64,000 nt of DNA from Burkholderia sp. GAS332. Lineage in GTDB: Bacteria > Pseudomonadota > Gammaproteobacteria > Burkholderiales > Burkholderiaceae. The notes under the pieces were generated by a model. It saw nothing but the letters and a program-made list of their open reading frames with translations, was not told the DNA's origin and did not search any database. Both the position numbers and the translations under genes were made by a program. Within the stretch, counting starts at the first letter, position 1. Each line of letters starts with the position of its first letter. Below, one piece after another: positions 27,001 to 35,056 of the stretch. The DNA lies in assembly GCA_900142905.1 (NCBI GenBank), contig FSRV01000003.1:124001-188000 (forward strand). The letters are read 5' to 3'.

Positions 27001-27624
27001 CGCGACCCATAGACCGGAATAGCGGCTCATGGCCCAGCCGTGCAGGCCGTAGTCGAGATATTCCTGCACGCTCGCCGGATAGAGCACCGGAATGCCGCTC
27101 GCGACGAACATATGCTCGGACTGGTGGGCAACGGTCGACGACTTCGCCGCGTGATCGTCGCCCGCCAGCACCAGCACGCCGCCATGCGGATCGGTGCCTG
27201 CCGAGTTGGCATGCTTGAAGACGTCGCCGGTGCGATCGACACCCGGCCCCTTGCCGTACCACATGCCGAATACGCCATCGACTTTCGCGTCGGGCCACAG
27301 GTTGAGTTGCTGCGTGCCCCACACGGCGGTGGCGGCGAGATCCTCGTTAACCCCTGGCTGGAATACGACGTCGTGTTCCTTCAGATGCTTCTTCGCTTTC
27401 CACAGTGCCTGGTCGAATGCGCCGAGCGGAGAGCCGCGATAGCCCGATACGTAACCCGCCGTGTTCAGCCCCGCGCGGCGATCCCGCTCTTTCTGCAGCA
27501 TCGGCAAGCGGACCAGCGCCTGGGTGCCGCTCATGTAAACGCGGCCTTTCTCAAGCGTGTATTTGTCGTCGAGCGAGACGGTGTCGAGCGCATCGCGCAG
27601 CGGCGTCGATAGGGGGGCGTTCAT
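24037..27624 (-). CDS. Fused indolepyruvate (2-ketoacid):ferredoxin oxidoreductase
   Basis: 1195-residue single-chain enzyme joining IorA-like and IorB-like parts. The N-terminal region has the pyruvate-oxidoreductase fold (GYVSGYRGSPLGAFD). A central thiamine-diphosphate domain carries GCPHN and GDGTDFHSG. A cysteine cluster at about 655-710 (CEGCGDC, CNKDFSC) could ligate Fe-S centres, and a C-terminal gamma domain has GVGGTGVVTIGGLL. It oxidatively decarboxylates aryl- or branched-chain 2-ketoacids to acyl-CoA. Such fusions are common in aerobic Betaproteobacteria. The start is preceded by a run of seven C with only a weak Shine-Dalgarno. An ilvE-like stump and an acyl-CoA ligase follow. 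Confidence 0.92.
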   Translation of the reverse strand: MNAPLSTPLRDALDTVSLDDKYTLEKGRVYMSGTQALVRLPMLQKERDRRAGLNTAGYVSGYRGSPLGAFDQALWKAKKHLKEHDVVFQPGVNEDLAATAVWGTQQLNLWPDAKVDGVFGMWYGKGPGVDRTGDVFKHANSAGTDPHGGVLVLAGDDHAAKSSTVAHQSEHMFVASGIPVLYPASVQEYLDYGLHGWAMSRYSGLWVAMKCVTDVVEASASIDIDPDRLQIVLPDDFDMPEGRLNIRWPDPPLAQEARLLNHKWYAALAYVRANKLNRVVIDSPTPRLGIMTAGKAYLDVRQALADLSLDDETCARIGIRVLKVGCVWPLDAQNARDFATGLDEILVVEEKRQILEYALKEELYNWRDDVRPKVFGKFDQRDDAGGEWSVPRGQALLPMQYELSPALIAKAIARRLAKADLPADVRARIEARIAIIEAKERDAATPRTVTERQPWFCSGCPHNTSTRVPEGSRALAGIGCHYMTIWMDRNTETFSQMGGEGVAWTGQMHFTNERHVFANLGDGTDFHSGLLAIRASIAAGANITYKILYNDAVAMTGGQPIDGVLTVPQIAFQVTTEGAKQVLVVTDQPEKYATGVRLPEGVKVYHRDELDRLQRELREVAGTTILIYDQTCATEKRRRRKRGTYPDPAKRAFINDAVCEGCGDCSVKSNCLSVEPLQTPQGIKRKINQSSCNKDFSCVNGFCPSFVTAEGAQLKKPAKAASGSTLPDFAALPRPEIAGPAKPYGVLVTGVGGTGVVTIGGLLGMAAHLEHKGVSVLDMAGLAQKGGAVLSHVQIAATPDALHATRIATGEARLILGCDAIVSASAEVLARTQRGVTKAVINSGATPTAQFVRNPQWNFPGDQIQSDLRDSIGEDCDFIDANRLALALLGDTLYANPLLLGFAWQRGWLPISYESLDRAIELNGVAVDKNRLSFEWGRYVAQHGEAAADAFAPRANRQQAIVVQMPESLERLIERNVELLGRYQNVQYAARYQAAVERMRAKETVLAAGSKLCLTPVVARNLAKLMTYKDEYEVARLYADPAYLDKLRAQFEGEPGRDYKLGFHLAPPLLAKRDEHGHLEKQRFGQWTLTMFRVLAKLKFLRGSAFDVFGQTAERRGERDLIKQYFMLIDEFCRTLDDNRLDVAMRLANLPDEIRGFGHVKERNVFIVAAKHDKWLAEYRKVAYQRTLRPAKKAT

Positions 27625-27704
27625 GGGGGGGCGTCTCTGTTGGCTTTATTGGTTGGGGAGCATAGGAGGCCGAATTTCCATCGTAAAATCACAAATACCG
27701 AACC

Positions 27705-27960
27705 ATGCTATGCGAAAAATACATGTCAAAAGATGTCACCTTGCGGCAGATGCGCTACGTCGTGGAGGCCGCACAAGCCGGGCAGTTTTCGATGGCGGCG
27801 GCGACCGAGCACGTGTCGCAATCCGAGATCAGCAATTCGGTGCTTGTACTGGAGGAGACGCTGCGAACCCGGCTCTTCGAACGCATGCCGCCAAGGTGCA
27901 ACGTTGGATGCGCTGGCCTTGGCGCTCCGGCAGTTCCTGATACATGTCTACGGTAGTTAA
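27705..27960 (+). pseudogene. LysR family regulator, N-terminal fragment
   Basis: A LysR helix-turn-helix is clear (VTLRQMRYVVEAAQAGQFSM, then SQSEISNSVLVLEETL and RLFERMPPR). After that the frame shifts: ATLDALALALRQFLIHV, the expected continuation, is found one frame away, and the frame stops at about 27960. The ligand-binding domain is missing. It diverges from the oxidoreductase gene across about 80 bp and may be the remains of its former regulator. Confidence 0.65.
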
Positions 27961-28104
27961 ACCATGGGCTATCCATTTTTTCGCATACCGATGCAGGTCC
28001 CTATTGGCGATTCGACGGCTAGCCTCCTTGCCGGTGATGTAACGTCGAAAAACGGCGAAAGCTACGCTATGTGCTGATCAGCGCGGTCGGCGTCTGCGGG
28101 GTGG

Positions 28105-29343
28105 TCACGCACGGAACCGGCTTGCACGAAACGGGTAAGGATCGACCAATAACGATTCTCCCGTGATCATCTCGGCAATGAGGCGCCCGGTGACGGCACC
28201 AAGCGTAAATCCGTGATGGGCGTGGCCGAATGCGAACCAGAGGTCTTTATGACGTTTCGCGGGCCCGATAATCGGCATCATATCGGGTGTGCACGGGCGT
28301 CCCCCCATCCATGGCTTGTCGTCAATACGCGCGCCAAGTGGAAATAGCGTGCGCGCAATGGGTTCGACGGCATTCAGTTGCGCGGGAGTTTTGGGCGCAT
28401 CGCGATGCGCGAGCTCGGCCCCTGTGGTTAGCCTGATTCCGCGAGCCATCGGCGCAATCACGTAGCCGTGCGTGACGTCGAGAACGGGATGGTTCAGGCG
28501 CGCTTCCGGCTTAGCCTCGTAATGCATGTGGTAGCCGCGTTTGACGGCCTGCGGAAAGCGGTAACCCAACCGTGAGGTCACCTGATCCGACCATGGCCCC
28601 ATCGCCACAACGACCGACGTGGCCTCGATTTGCCCTTCATGGGTGTGCACCTTCCACTTGTCCTTGAGAGTGGCGCCGTCACCGAGGAAAAAGCGGCCGC
28701 CAAGGTGCTCGAAATACCTTGAATAGGCGGTCACCAGCGCGTTCGGATCACTCACCGAATCGGATGCGAGATATCGGAGGCCGCCTAGTAGGGAGGTATC
28801 CAGATCGGGCTCAGCCTGGCGCAAGCGTGTGGCGTCGAGTGATTCGAATTCGATGCCGAATTCACGAAACCACTGCTCGGCGAGCTTCGTTTCCGTGTCC
28901 TGTTGTGCCTGGGCTCTAAAAACCTTCATCCAGCCGATCGGACGTAATAACGCACTTGCACCAGCCTCCTGTGCAAGCGCCCGGTGCTCGGTCACGCAAT
29001 GTTCAATCAGCGTGGAGTAGGAGCGGGCGATGGCCGCATGGCGGCGCGGATGAGAATTGCGCCAGTACCGCCACAAGAAAGGCGCGAGCTTGAGCATGAC
29101 GTTAGGGTGGTATCGAATGTCAGACGACTGGTTGCGTGCATAGCGCAAGAGCGTCCGCACTTCGCGCGGAAGCGCATACGGATAGACGCCTTCGCGCTGG
29201 ATCAGTCCGGCATTGCCGAACGATGTTTCATTGCCCGGCAGCTTGAGATCAACGAGTGCGACCGATCTATCACGCTTTTGCAGGTGCGCGGCGACCGACA
29301 CGCCGACGATGCCGGCGCCTAGCACGATGGTATCGAACTTCAT
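28105..29343 (-). CDS. FAD-dependent D-amino-acid dehydrogenase (DadA family)
   Basis: 412-residue DAO-superfamily oxidoreductase. The N-terminal dinucleotide motif LGAGIVGVS is at 7-15 and the DLKLPGNETSFGNAGLIQ stretch is typical of DadA. The C-terminal half has GGRPCTPDMMPIIG, then HAHHGFTLG, which binds FAD. It oxidises D-amino acids to imino acids, which hydrolyse to 2-ketoacids. It is last in a minus-strand operon, 10 bp after a RidA gene whose product deaminates such imines. This pairing with a divergent D-aminopeptidase-like gene gives the operon a clear D-amino-acid catabolic purpose. Confidence 0.88.
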   Translation of the reverse strand: MKFDTIVLGAGIVGVSVAAHLQKRDRSVALVDLKLPGNETSFGNAGLIQREGVYPYALPREVRTLLRYARNQSSDIRYHPNVMLKLAPFLWRYWRNSHPRRHAAIARSYSTLIEHCVTEHRALAQEAGASALLRPIGWMKVFRAQAQQDTETKLAEQWFREFGIEFESLDATRLRQAEPDLDTSLLGGLRYLASDSVSDPNALVTAYSRYFEHLGGRFFLGDGATLKDKWKVHTHEGQIEATSVVVAMGPWSDQVTSRLGYRFPQAVKRGYHMHYEAKPEARLNHPVLDVTHGYVIAPMARGIRLTTGAELAHRDAPKTPAQLNAVEPIARTLFPLGARIDDKPWMGGRPCTPDMMPIIGPAKRHKDLWFAFGHAHHGFTLGAVTGRLIAEMITGESLLVDPYPFRASRFRA

Positions 29344-29353
29344 CGGCTACTCC

Positions 29354-29719
29354 TTATGACGCGTTGAGCGCCAGCGCCGTTACGGCGATCTCGACATCGC
29401 AGCCCGGCTTCATCAACAGGGACTGGACACATGCGCGCGTAGGTGCTTGGCCTTCGGGCACCCATGCGTCCCAGACTGCGTTGAATTCTGCGAAGTGCTT
29501 GCGATCGGTCAACCAGATGTTTGCGCAGACGAGCCGCTCCTTGTCTACACCTGCTGCAGCAAGCAGTGTATCGATGCGATTCAGGATGTCGATCGTCTGC
29601 TCGGTGATCGACGCGTCGACGATATCGGGAACCTGGCCTGCGAGATGAACCCAACCATTGGCGATCACGACCTGACTCATGCGTGTGCTTGTGTGAAGAC
29701 GTTTGATTTCGTGTGACAT
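29354..29719 (-). CDS. RidA family enamine/imine deaminase
   Basis: 121 residues of the RidA/YjgF/UK114 family. It has the VHLAGQVPD core strand, NIWLTDRKHFAEFN, and the signature PTRACVQ with the arginine that binds the substrate carboxylate. RidA proteins hydrolyse reactive 2-aminoacrylate and other imines, so it fits beside the DadA-type dehydrogenase. ATG 29719 is preferred over a start 34 codons upstream because the family begins there and AGGAC precedes it. It is co-transcribed with the upstream transporter and downstream dadA-like gene. Confidence 0.88.
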   Translation of the reverse strand: MSHEIKRLHTSTRMSQVVIANGWVHLAGQVPDIVDASITEQTIDILNRIDTLLAAAGVDKERLVCANIWLTDRKHFAEFNAVWDAWVPEGQAPTRACVQSLLMKPGCDVEIAVTALALNAS

Positions 29720-29838
29720 GGTGTCCTGGGGTGCTGGAGGTTGAGACAACTGACGTAACTGGACCGTCTTCGACGATGGCCGTAATTGCGTGAAGCAGCG
29801 ACCTTGTGATCGCTGCTTCACGCACCGCCTGGTGTAGT

Positions 29839-31209
29839 TCAGATGGTGTTGGCGCGAGACCCGGCCGGGTTATCAGTTGCCGGCGCGGGCGGGGTATATG
29901 CCCCGTATAGATGCATGGCGAGACAGGCAATGAGAAGGGGGACCATAGGACCAGCGAGACCTATCAGGGCAATGCTGTGATGCAAAGCGGGGGTGGCCGG
30001 TGCGCCGGAGTGGTAGCCGATGATTGACAGCAGGCCACCCGATATCACGCCTCCGAGCGACAGCCCGAGTTTTTGCCCGGACATGAACATGCCCAGGTAG
30101 AGCCCGAGCGGGGGACCGCCCTGAAACGATTTCGCGGTATCGAGCGCCGCGGCCATCAGGGACACACCGGCTATCGCATTGACGACACCGAACAATGTGC
30201 CACCGGCGACGATCACGGGTTCCCAAGCGCAGATGAGGCCGGACCAGTAAAAGACGAACGTAGCGATGGCGACGAGCAGACTTATGCGCAGTGCTCCGCG
30301 GTCGCCAAGGCGGCGCAGGACGGGAACGGCAAGTGGCAGGCCGACGAGACCGCCAATCAGTATTGGCCCTATAAGCAGGAACAGGTTCTCCGGAGGGCGT
30401 CCAAGCAGATACTGGTTTTCATAGGCCAGAAGTGCGTTCAGGCATCCCCCGGCAGTGCCGAGAGCGACGGCCACGATGACGATCGCAACAAATGCCCGGT
30501 TGTGCAAAACAGCGGCAATGCCGTCACGCAGTGACATGTCCGCGGAGGATTCAGGCAATGCGGTGGGTTGCGACGGTGCGTTGCGGACGGCGTTGTAAAA
30601 CCAGAGGTACATGAACGTCATGGCTAGCGCGACCATCAGCGTCATGTTGAGATAGCCCCGCTCGCCGTTGCCGCCAACCCGGACCATGAAGGGCACACAA
30701 ACGACCAGAACAATCGTCGCGAGGCTGGCGCCAAGTGTCGAGATAGTGAGTAGCTTGTTCCGCTGGACTGAATTGGCCGCCAGGTCACCGGCCAGTGCAA
30801 GATATGTGACGCCGAAGACGGTATAAGCGGTTGCCTGCAGGACCTGGATCAGCACATAGAACGCAGCAAGCAGCGATTTTGAGGTGAGAGCTGGGTGAAA
30901 GAAGGTCAGGGGCAGAAGCGCCACGAGCGCCATCCCACTCCACATACCGACACGCAGGCGTCCGCCCGTGCGCACTGCCAGTTGGTCCGTATAGCGTCCG
31001 ATCGGCATGTCGACGAGTACGTCCCATAGCTTGGGCAGCGCCAGCACCAACCCTGCAATCCAAGGTTCGAGGTGCACGTATTCGGTGAGAAAAAATAGCA
31101 GCAGCATGGGAGCCGGGGTCGCGGCGAGCGCGTTAGCAAAGCCCCCCGCACCGAAGCCGAAAATGCGTATTGGGCCGATACCTTGGCCGGTATTCGAAGT
31201 AGATGACAT
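29839..31209 (-). CDS. MFS transporter, GPH/MelB-like symporter
   Basis: 456 residues with 12 membrane segments. The loop after segment 2 (KLWDVLVDMPIGRYTDQ) and the AVRTGGRLRVGMWSG stretch match the GPH cation:substrate symporter group (MFS_2). ATG 31209 follows AGGAAG; the longer frame from 31311 is unlikely. It is first in the operon with RidA and the D-amino-acid dehydrogenase, so it probably imports an amino acid, a peptide fragment or a derivative across the inner membrane. GPH members mostly move glycosides, but relatives in peptide-use loci are known, so the substrate is left open. Confidence 0.82.
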   Translation of the reverse strand: MSSTSNTGQGIGPIRIFGFGAGGFANALAATPAPMLLLFFLTEYVHLEPWIAGLVLALPKLWDVLVDMPIGRYTDQLAVRTGGRLRVGMWSGMALVALLPLTFFHPALTSKSLLAAFYVLIQVLQATAYTVFGVTYLALAGDLAANSVQRNKLLTISTLGASLATIVLVVCVPFMVRVGGNGERGYLNMTLMVALAMTFMYLWFYNAVRNAPSQPTALPESSADMSLRDGIAAVLHNRAFVAIVIVAVALGTAGGCLNALLAYENQYLLGRPPENLFLLIGPILIGGLVGLPLAVPVLRRLGDRGALRISLLVAIATFVFYWSGLICAWEPVIVAGGTLFGVVNAIAGVSLMAAALDTAKSFQGGPPLGLYLGMFMSGQKLGLSLGGVISGGLLSIIGYHSGAPATPALHHSIALIGLAGPMVPLLIACLAMHLYGAYTPPAPATDNPAGSRANTI

Positions 31210-31282
31210 GCCGACTTCCTGTAAGGCATCCGGGGGGGATGCGGGTATCAACCGGGTCGATACGGATGCGGGATTTTTCCTC

Positions 31283-31338
31283 ATAATGCCAAAAAAGAAA
31301 AAGATTTGCAATTATGATAATATTATTGCTTCTATCAA
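31283..31338 (-). promoter_or_regulatory. Promoter and half-site for the transporter-RidA-DadA operon
   Basis: On the minus strand TTGATA (31333-31338) and CATAAT (31311-31316) are separated by 16 bp and resemble a sigma-70 promoter about 100 bp before the transporter ATG. Just downstream lies ATAATGCCAAAAAA (31283-31296, plus-strand reading), almost identical to a sequence in front of the XRE-cupin regulator at 42145-42159. A shared operator half-site is suggested. Confidence 0.4.
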
Positions 31339-31501
31339 CGTACTACGTGGGCCAGCTAGCTCGCGTGGCCCACAGTTGTGCATGTCATCAATCCGATGGG
31401 AGCCGCCTGTAACCCTTTGCTGTATTGAATAAGATGATCGAATCGTTAGCGGGAGTGGAGTGAGGGTGGTGATGTTCACCAGATCTGTAGTCGGCGACTC
31501 T

Positions 31502-31520
31502 TTTGGCTTTTATTGCCAAA
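31502..31520. promoter_or_regulatory. Candidate operator TTTGGC-N7-GCCAAA
   Basis: A perfect 6-bp inverted repeat, TTTGGC (31502-31507) and GCCAAA (31515-31520), sits immediately upstream of the promoter of the D-aminopeptidase-like gene. Its GCCAAA half occurs again in the promoters at 31283-31296 and 42145-42159, so it may be read by the XRE-cupin regulator of this locus. Confidence 0.45.
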
Positions 31521-31531
31521 TTTGGAAATTA

Positions 31532-31561
31532 TTGTTTATATGGAAAATTAAATAGTATACT
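31532..31561 (+). promoter_or_regulatory. Sigma-70-like promoter of the D-aminopeptidase gene
   Basis: TTGTTT (31532-31537) and TATACT (31556-31561) are spaced by 18 bp in an AT-rich stretch, 48 bp before ATG 31609. The candidate operator at 31502-31520 lies just upstream, and the divergent transporter promoter is about 200 bp away. Confidence 0.45.
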
Positions 31562-31608
31562 GCCTGCCGTTGCCGCCGGTGCGGCGTCATATCCTGTGGA
31601 GAAGAGCA

Positions 31609-33234
31609 ATGGTAGGAGTGGTAGGTTCAGAGCTGGTCAACGCACTCGACGAAATGTTTCTGCCGTTCAACCGCAGCGATGCGCCAGGCCTGGTGGTTGG
31701 CATTGCACAGCACGGCAGGACCTTGTACCGCCGGGGCTTCGGCCTTGCGAGCAAGGAACATGCGGTGGCGAATACACCGGTCACACGCATGCGCATCGGA
31801 TCGACCAGCAAGCACTTCACCGCGCTGCTGGCGCTTCTGCTGGCCGAGGACGGCAAGCTTGATCTCGACGCATCGATCCGAAGCTATATTCCCGAACTCA
31901 CCGGCCCGGGCGGTGCTCCTACGCTCCGCCAGCTCCTGCAGCACCGCGGCGGCTCACGTTGCTATCTCGATGTCGGCTTCCTGTCCCACGGCATGGCGGT
32001 TCGGGCGAAGGGCGTTGCACTGGCCACGCAGGTGCGCCAGACGGGGCGTAATTTCGCACCTGGCGACGCGATGATTTACAACAACGGCGGCTATCACCTG
32101 GTTTCGATCGCGATCGAACGGGTGGGCGGTGCACCGTTCGAGGAGCAGTTGAAGCAACGTCTGTTCGATCCTGTCGGCATGGTGAACACCGCCTCGATTC
32201 CGTCCGATTACGCCATCACGCCTGGCATTGCGACTCTGCATGTGCCGGCGCCGGACGGCGGCTGGCGGCGCGGCCTCTTTCCAATAGAGGACCTTCGCGG
32301 TGAGGGCGCCATTGTTTCGACGATCGACGACATGCTGCGCTGGACTGCGCATCTTCGTACGCGGGACGAGTTCGGCTCGCCAGCGACCTGGGCTGCGCTG
32401 ACTGAGCTGCCGACTTTTCCGGACGGAAGTGTCGGCAGCTATGCACTGGGTTTGATGATCCATTCCTATCGGGGCTTGCGCATCGTCCATCACGCGGGCG
32501 GTGTAATCGGGGGGCTGAGCCAGATGCTCACTGTTCCCGACCATGGGGTCGACATCGTGATCTTGGCCAATGGCGCTCCGAAGGGAGATCCGGTGAAGCT
32601 GGCCGAGCAGGCGCTCGACCTCATCCTGGCGGAACATATGCGTGCGCGAACGCCCACGATCGCGACGGCGGATTACAGCAATCTGCTCGGCGACTGGTGG
32701 TCCGCGGATACCGGAATGATCTATAGCCTGGTCGACGAGAACGGTGCGTTGCAACTGTCGATGTTCGGCTCTCCTAAGGGGGTGCCGTTGGAGCATGGGC
32801 ATAACGGTCGAGTCATCGCGCCGGGCGCGGGCTTGGGTGAGATCGAGCTCAGGCTGGATGAAGCGGCCCGGGGCGACGGGCTAAGGGTCAGCTTCGGCGG
32901 CCAATCGGCGGTCTACCGGAAGGTATCCAGGGACGCCGCCGACGCAGAAGTCTTCGCCGAAGCGGCTGCTGGTCACTACTACAGCTCCGATGCCGATTGC
33001 ACAGCCGTCATCGCACTGGACGGCGAGCGTCTTGTGCTCCGCTGCGGCGACGCCTTCGGGCTAGTCGAGAGCGAATTGGTGTGCCTTGGGGAGACGGTTG
33101 CGTCCGCCGCGCAGTCGGCGGCGTTAAGTTTTTCGAAGCAGGGCGGCTGGATGAAGGGCTTCCAGCTCAACACGGGACGTACACGGAATCTCGTGTTCGC
33201 GCGGAAGCAGGCGGGTTCGACTTTCGCCCAGTAA
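31609..33234 (+). CDS. D-aminopeptidase-like serine hydrolase (S12, class C beta-lactamase fold)
   Basis: 541 residues. The catalytic beta-lactamase-fold domain (about 1-330) has SxxK as Ser65-Thr-Ser-Lys68, YxN as Tyr157-Asn-Asn159 and HxG as His295-Ala-Gly297. The spacing closely follows the D-aminopeptidase of Ochrobactrum anthropi, and HxG in place of KTG is the feature that separates that enzyme from penicillin-binding proteins. The C-terminal 200 residues form beta-rich domains as in that family, whose length is about 520. It would release N-terminal D-residues from peptides, probably in the cytoplasm since no signal peptide is seen. It faces the D-amino-acid dehydrogenase operon. MlrB of microcystin degradation belongs to the same broad superfamily. 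Confidence 0.82.
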   Translation: MVGVVGSELVNALDEMFLPFNRSDAPGLVVGIAQHGRTLYRRGFGLASKEHAVANTPVTRMRIGSTSKHFTALLALLLAEDGKLDLDASIRSYIPELTGPGGAPTLRQLLQHRGGSRCYLDVGFLSHGMAVRAKGVALATQVRQTGRNFAPGDAMIYNNGGYHLVSIAIERVGGAPFEEQLKQRLFDPVGMVNTASIPSDYAITPGIATLHVPAPDGGWRRGLFPIEDLRGEGAIVSTIDDMLRWTAHLRTRDEFGSPATWAALTELPTFPDGSVGSYALGLMIHSYRGLRIVHHAGGVIGGLSQMLTVPDHGVDIVILANGAPKGDPVKLAEQALDLILAEHMRARTPTIATADYSNLLGDWWSADTGMIYSLVDENGALQLSMFGSPKGVPLEHGHNGRVIAPGAGLGEIELRLDEAARGDGLRVSFGGQSAVYRKVSRDAADAEVFAEAAAGHYYSSDADCTAVIALDGERLVLRCGDAFGLVESELVCLGETVASAAQSAALSFSKQGGWMKGFQLNTGRTRNLVFARKQAGSTFAQ

Positions 33235-33350
33235 CTGCTTGTACTGAGAATGCATAAAAACAACTGCCGATAGCGCAACGGAGCGCTCTCTTTTCTGTTG
33301 CGGCACGATGGAATCCGCGTCGTGCGGACCATGTCTAATAATTGAGGTAG

Positions 33351-34292
33351 ATGACACTTATGATGCAAGCGCAGGCTGTTTCGATCCCCAACACGCGGCG
33401 GATCAATTTTATTTCGAGGGTCAATGGCCACGAGTACTCGATCAGCGTGGCGCTACCGTGGGTACCTGCGCCGGAAAGCGGTTACCGAGTGTTCTATGTA
33501 CTTGATGGCTATGCGTATTTCGCCAGCGCCGTGGAGGCCGTTCGGACGAACGCGCCCGATGTGGTTGTCGTGGGCATCGGCTATCCCGAAGCCCCTGCTT
33601 TTATAGGCAGGATACTTGAGAAGCGTGGACCGCAACGTGGATTGGACGGGATGGCGGCCATGGTGCAGGCTTATGTGATGGAGCGGATGTATGACCTGAG
33701 CCTGCCAATGAGCGACGATGCCCTCGCCATGCAGAACATGCCCGGCGTTGCGCTGACAGCGAATCACGTCGGAGGTATCGATGACTTCCTCGCGACGATT
33801 GAAACCGAGGTGAAGCCTCTTGTCGAGGATATGGTCCCCATCGATCAATCGAACCAGGCGCTTTTCGGGCATTCGCTCGGTGGTCTGGCTGTTGTCCACG
33901 CCTTGTTCGTCGAGCCAAAAGCATTCCGGACGTTTATCGCGGCGAGCCCTTCTATTTGGTGGAACCAGAAAGCCGTGCTGGTGAACGAGGCAAAATTTTC
34001 GGCCGCCGTGGATGCTGGCGTGATTAGTCCGCGGGTACTCGTGACGATGGGCAGTGATGAGGACGAGGTGAAGGTTGTCCCAGCTGGGCTCGGGATAGAT
34101 CAGGCGGACCTCGAGGCTTTGGTTCAAAGGGCGCGTATGGTCGAGAACGCACGTGAACTCACCGCAAGATTGCAAGCCTTGCGCGGATCGAACGGCTATC
34201 AGGTCCAGGACTACGCACTCTTCGCCAAACAGGGACACGGGATTTCACCGTGGCCAGCGCTCGGCCGCGCCGTCGACTTCGCTTTCTTGTGA
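33351..34292 (+). CDS. Alpha/beta hydrolase-fold esterase (Fes/IroE-like)
   Basis: 313 residues related to siderophore esterases of the IroE/Fes/BesA group. It has FGHSLGGL with nucleophile Ser175, the group-typical SPSIWW strand at 200-205, and a C-terminal KQGHGIS with the likely catalytic His. These enzymes hydrolyse lactone or ester bonds of macrocyclic siderophores and similar esters. No signal peptide is visible. GAGGTAG precedes the ATG at 33351 very closely; ATG 33360 is an alternative start. It is 116 bp after the D-aminopeptidase-like gene. In this context it could open a depsipeptide ring or cleave an ester-linked peptide. Confidence 0.8.
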   Translation: MTLMMQAQAVSIPNTRRINFISRVNGHEYSISVALPWVPAPESGYRVFYVLDGYAYFASAVEAVRTNAPDVVVVGIGYPEAPAFIGRILEKRGPQRGLDGMAAMVQAYVMERMYDLSLPMSDDALAMQNMPGVALTANHVGGIDDFLATIETEVKPLVEDMVPIDQSNQALFGHSLGGLAVVHALFVEPKAFRTFIAASPSIWWNQKAVLVNEAKFSAAVDAGVISPRVLVTMGSDEDEVKVVPAGLGIDQADLEALVQRARMVENARELTARLQALRGSNGYQVQDYALFAKQGHGISPWPALGRAVDFAFL

Positions 34293-35056
34293 CTGGAACA
34301 GGCGATATCGCGTGGGCGATGATCGAAAAACTCGACGTTGTCAATTACCTGCCGGCCAGTCTAGGTTCGTACGCCAGATCGAGTTCGCATAAGGTCGTGA
34401 GGCAGCGTCTCTTTTGAGCGCGCCTGTCGCCTTGGCAGGAACAATGCGGCCTTTCGGCGTGGGGCGTGCGCAATCAGGCGTCTTATTTCTGACGTGAAAA
34501 GCCACCACCCCGGCTGCTTCTTTGCCCGCGATATCCATGCCGGGCTCCTTTTCAAGTGCGTGTGCTTTCCGCCAGTCGAAAGGATCCTGGATTCAGGATC
34601 GGCCGCCAGCTTCTTGTGTAGGTGCCAAACATCCTCGACACCGTTGCGACGATCTTACATCGCACCTCGATATCCCTATTGCGAAAAATCACGACCCTCG
34701 CTTTGCGCTCACGAGTGCATGGCGTATTGGGATGACGCTAAGTCTCGCGCGCGTCACAGAGAACAGCAGAAACATTCAAGAGCAGAAGTACAGATGGAGT
34801 CGACTGGCCTGACGGCGTTGCGAGCTCTGCTCCGGGTCCTTTGCGGCTCATGGCCGTCCCTCTATTCTGGGACACTTCGCCTTTCCTGAGTAGACGAAAT
34901 GGAAGAATATTGTCTTATTACGAAAAGAATTTCTTTTTAGTGAATATTTTTGTTATCTTAGGCTCCATAAGCTCAAGGGCGAAGAGCAGGCAGATTTTTG
35001 CCTGCCACTTCAGCTAGATGACCGTGACCACAAAACTCAAGAAGGAGACTCCCAGC
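34293..35056. other. Long leader without recognised gene
   Basis: About 760 bp between the esterase and the TonB-dependent receptor. Small frames exist on both strands, but none resembles a known family. The last 150 bp are AT-rich, as expected for a promoter. A hairpin CAGGCA (34987-34992)/TGCCTG (34999-35004) lies in the 5' leader of the receptor gene and may influence its translation. Confidence 0.4.

Noticed and set aside
31954..32802. 282-codon minus-strand frame over the D-aminopeptidase-like gene
   Set aside because: Histidine- and arginine-rich shadow; the plus-strand enzyme has all catalytic motifs.
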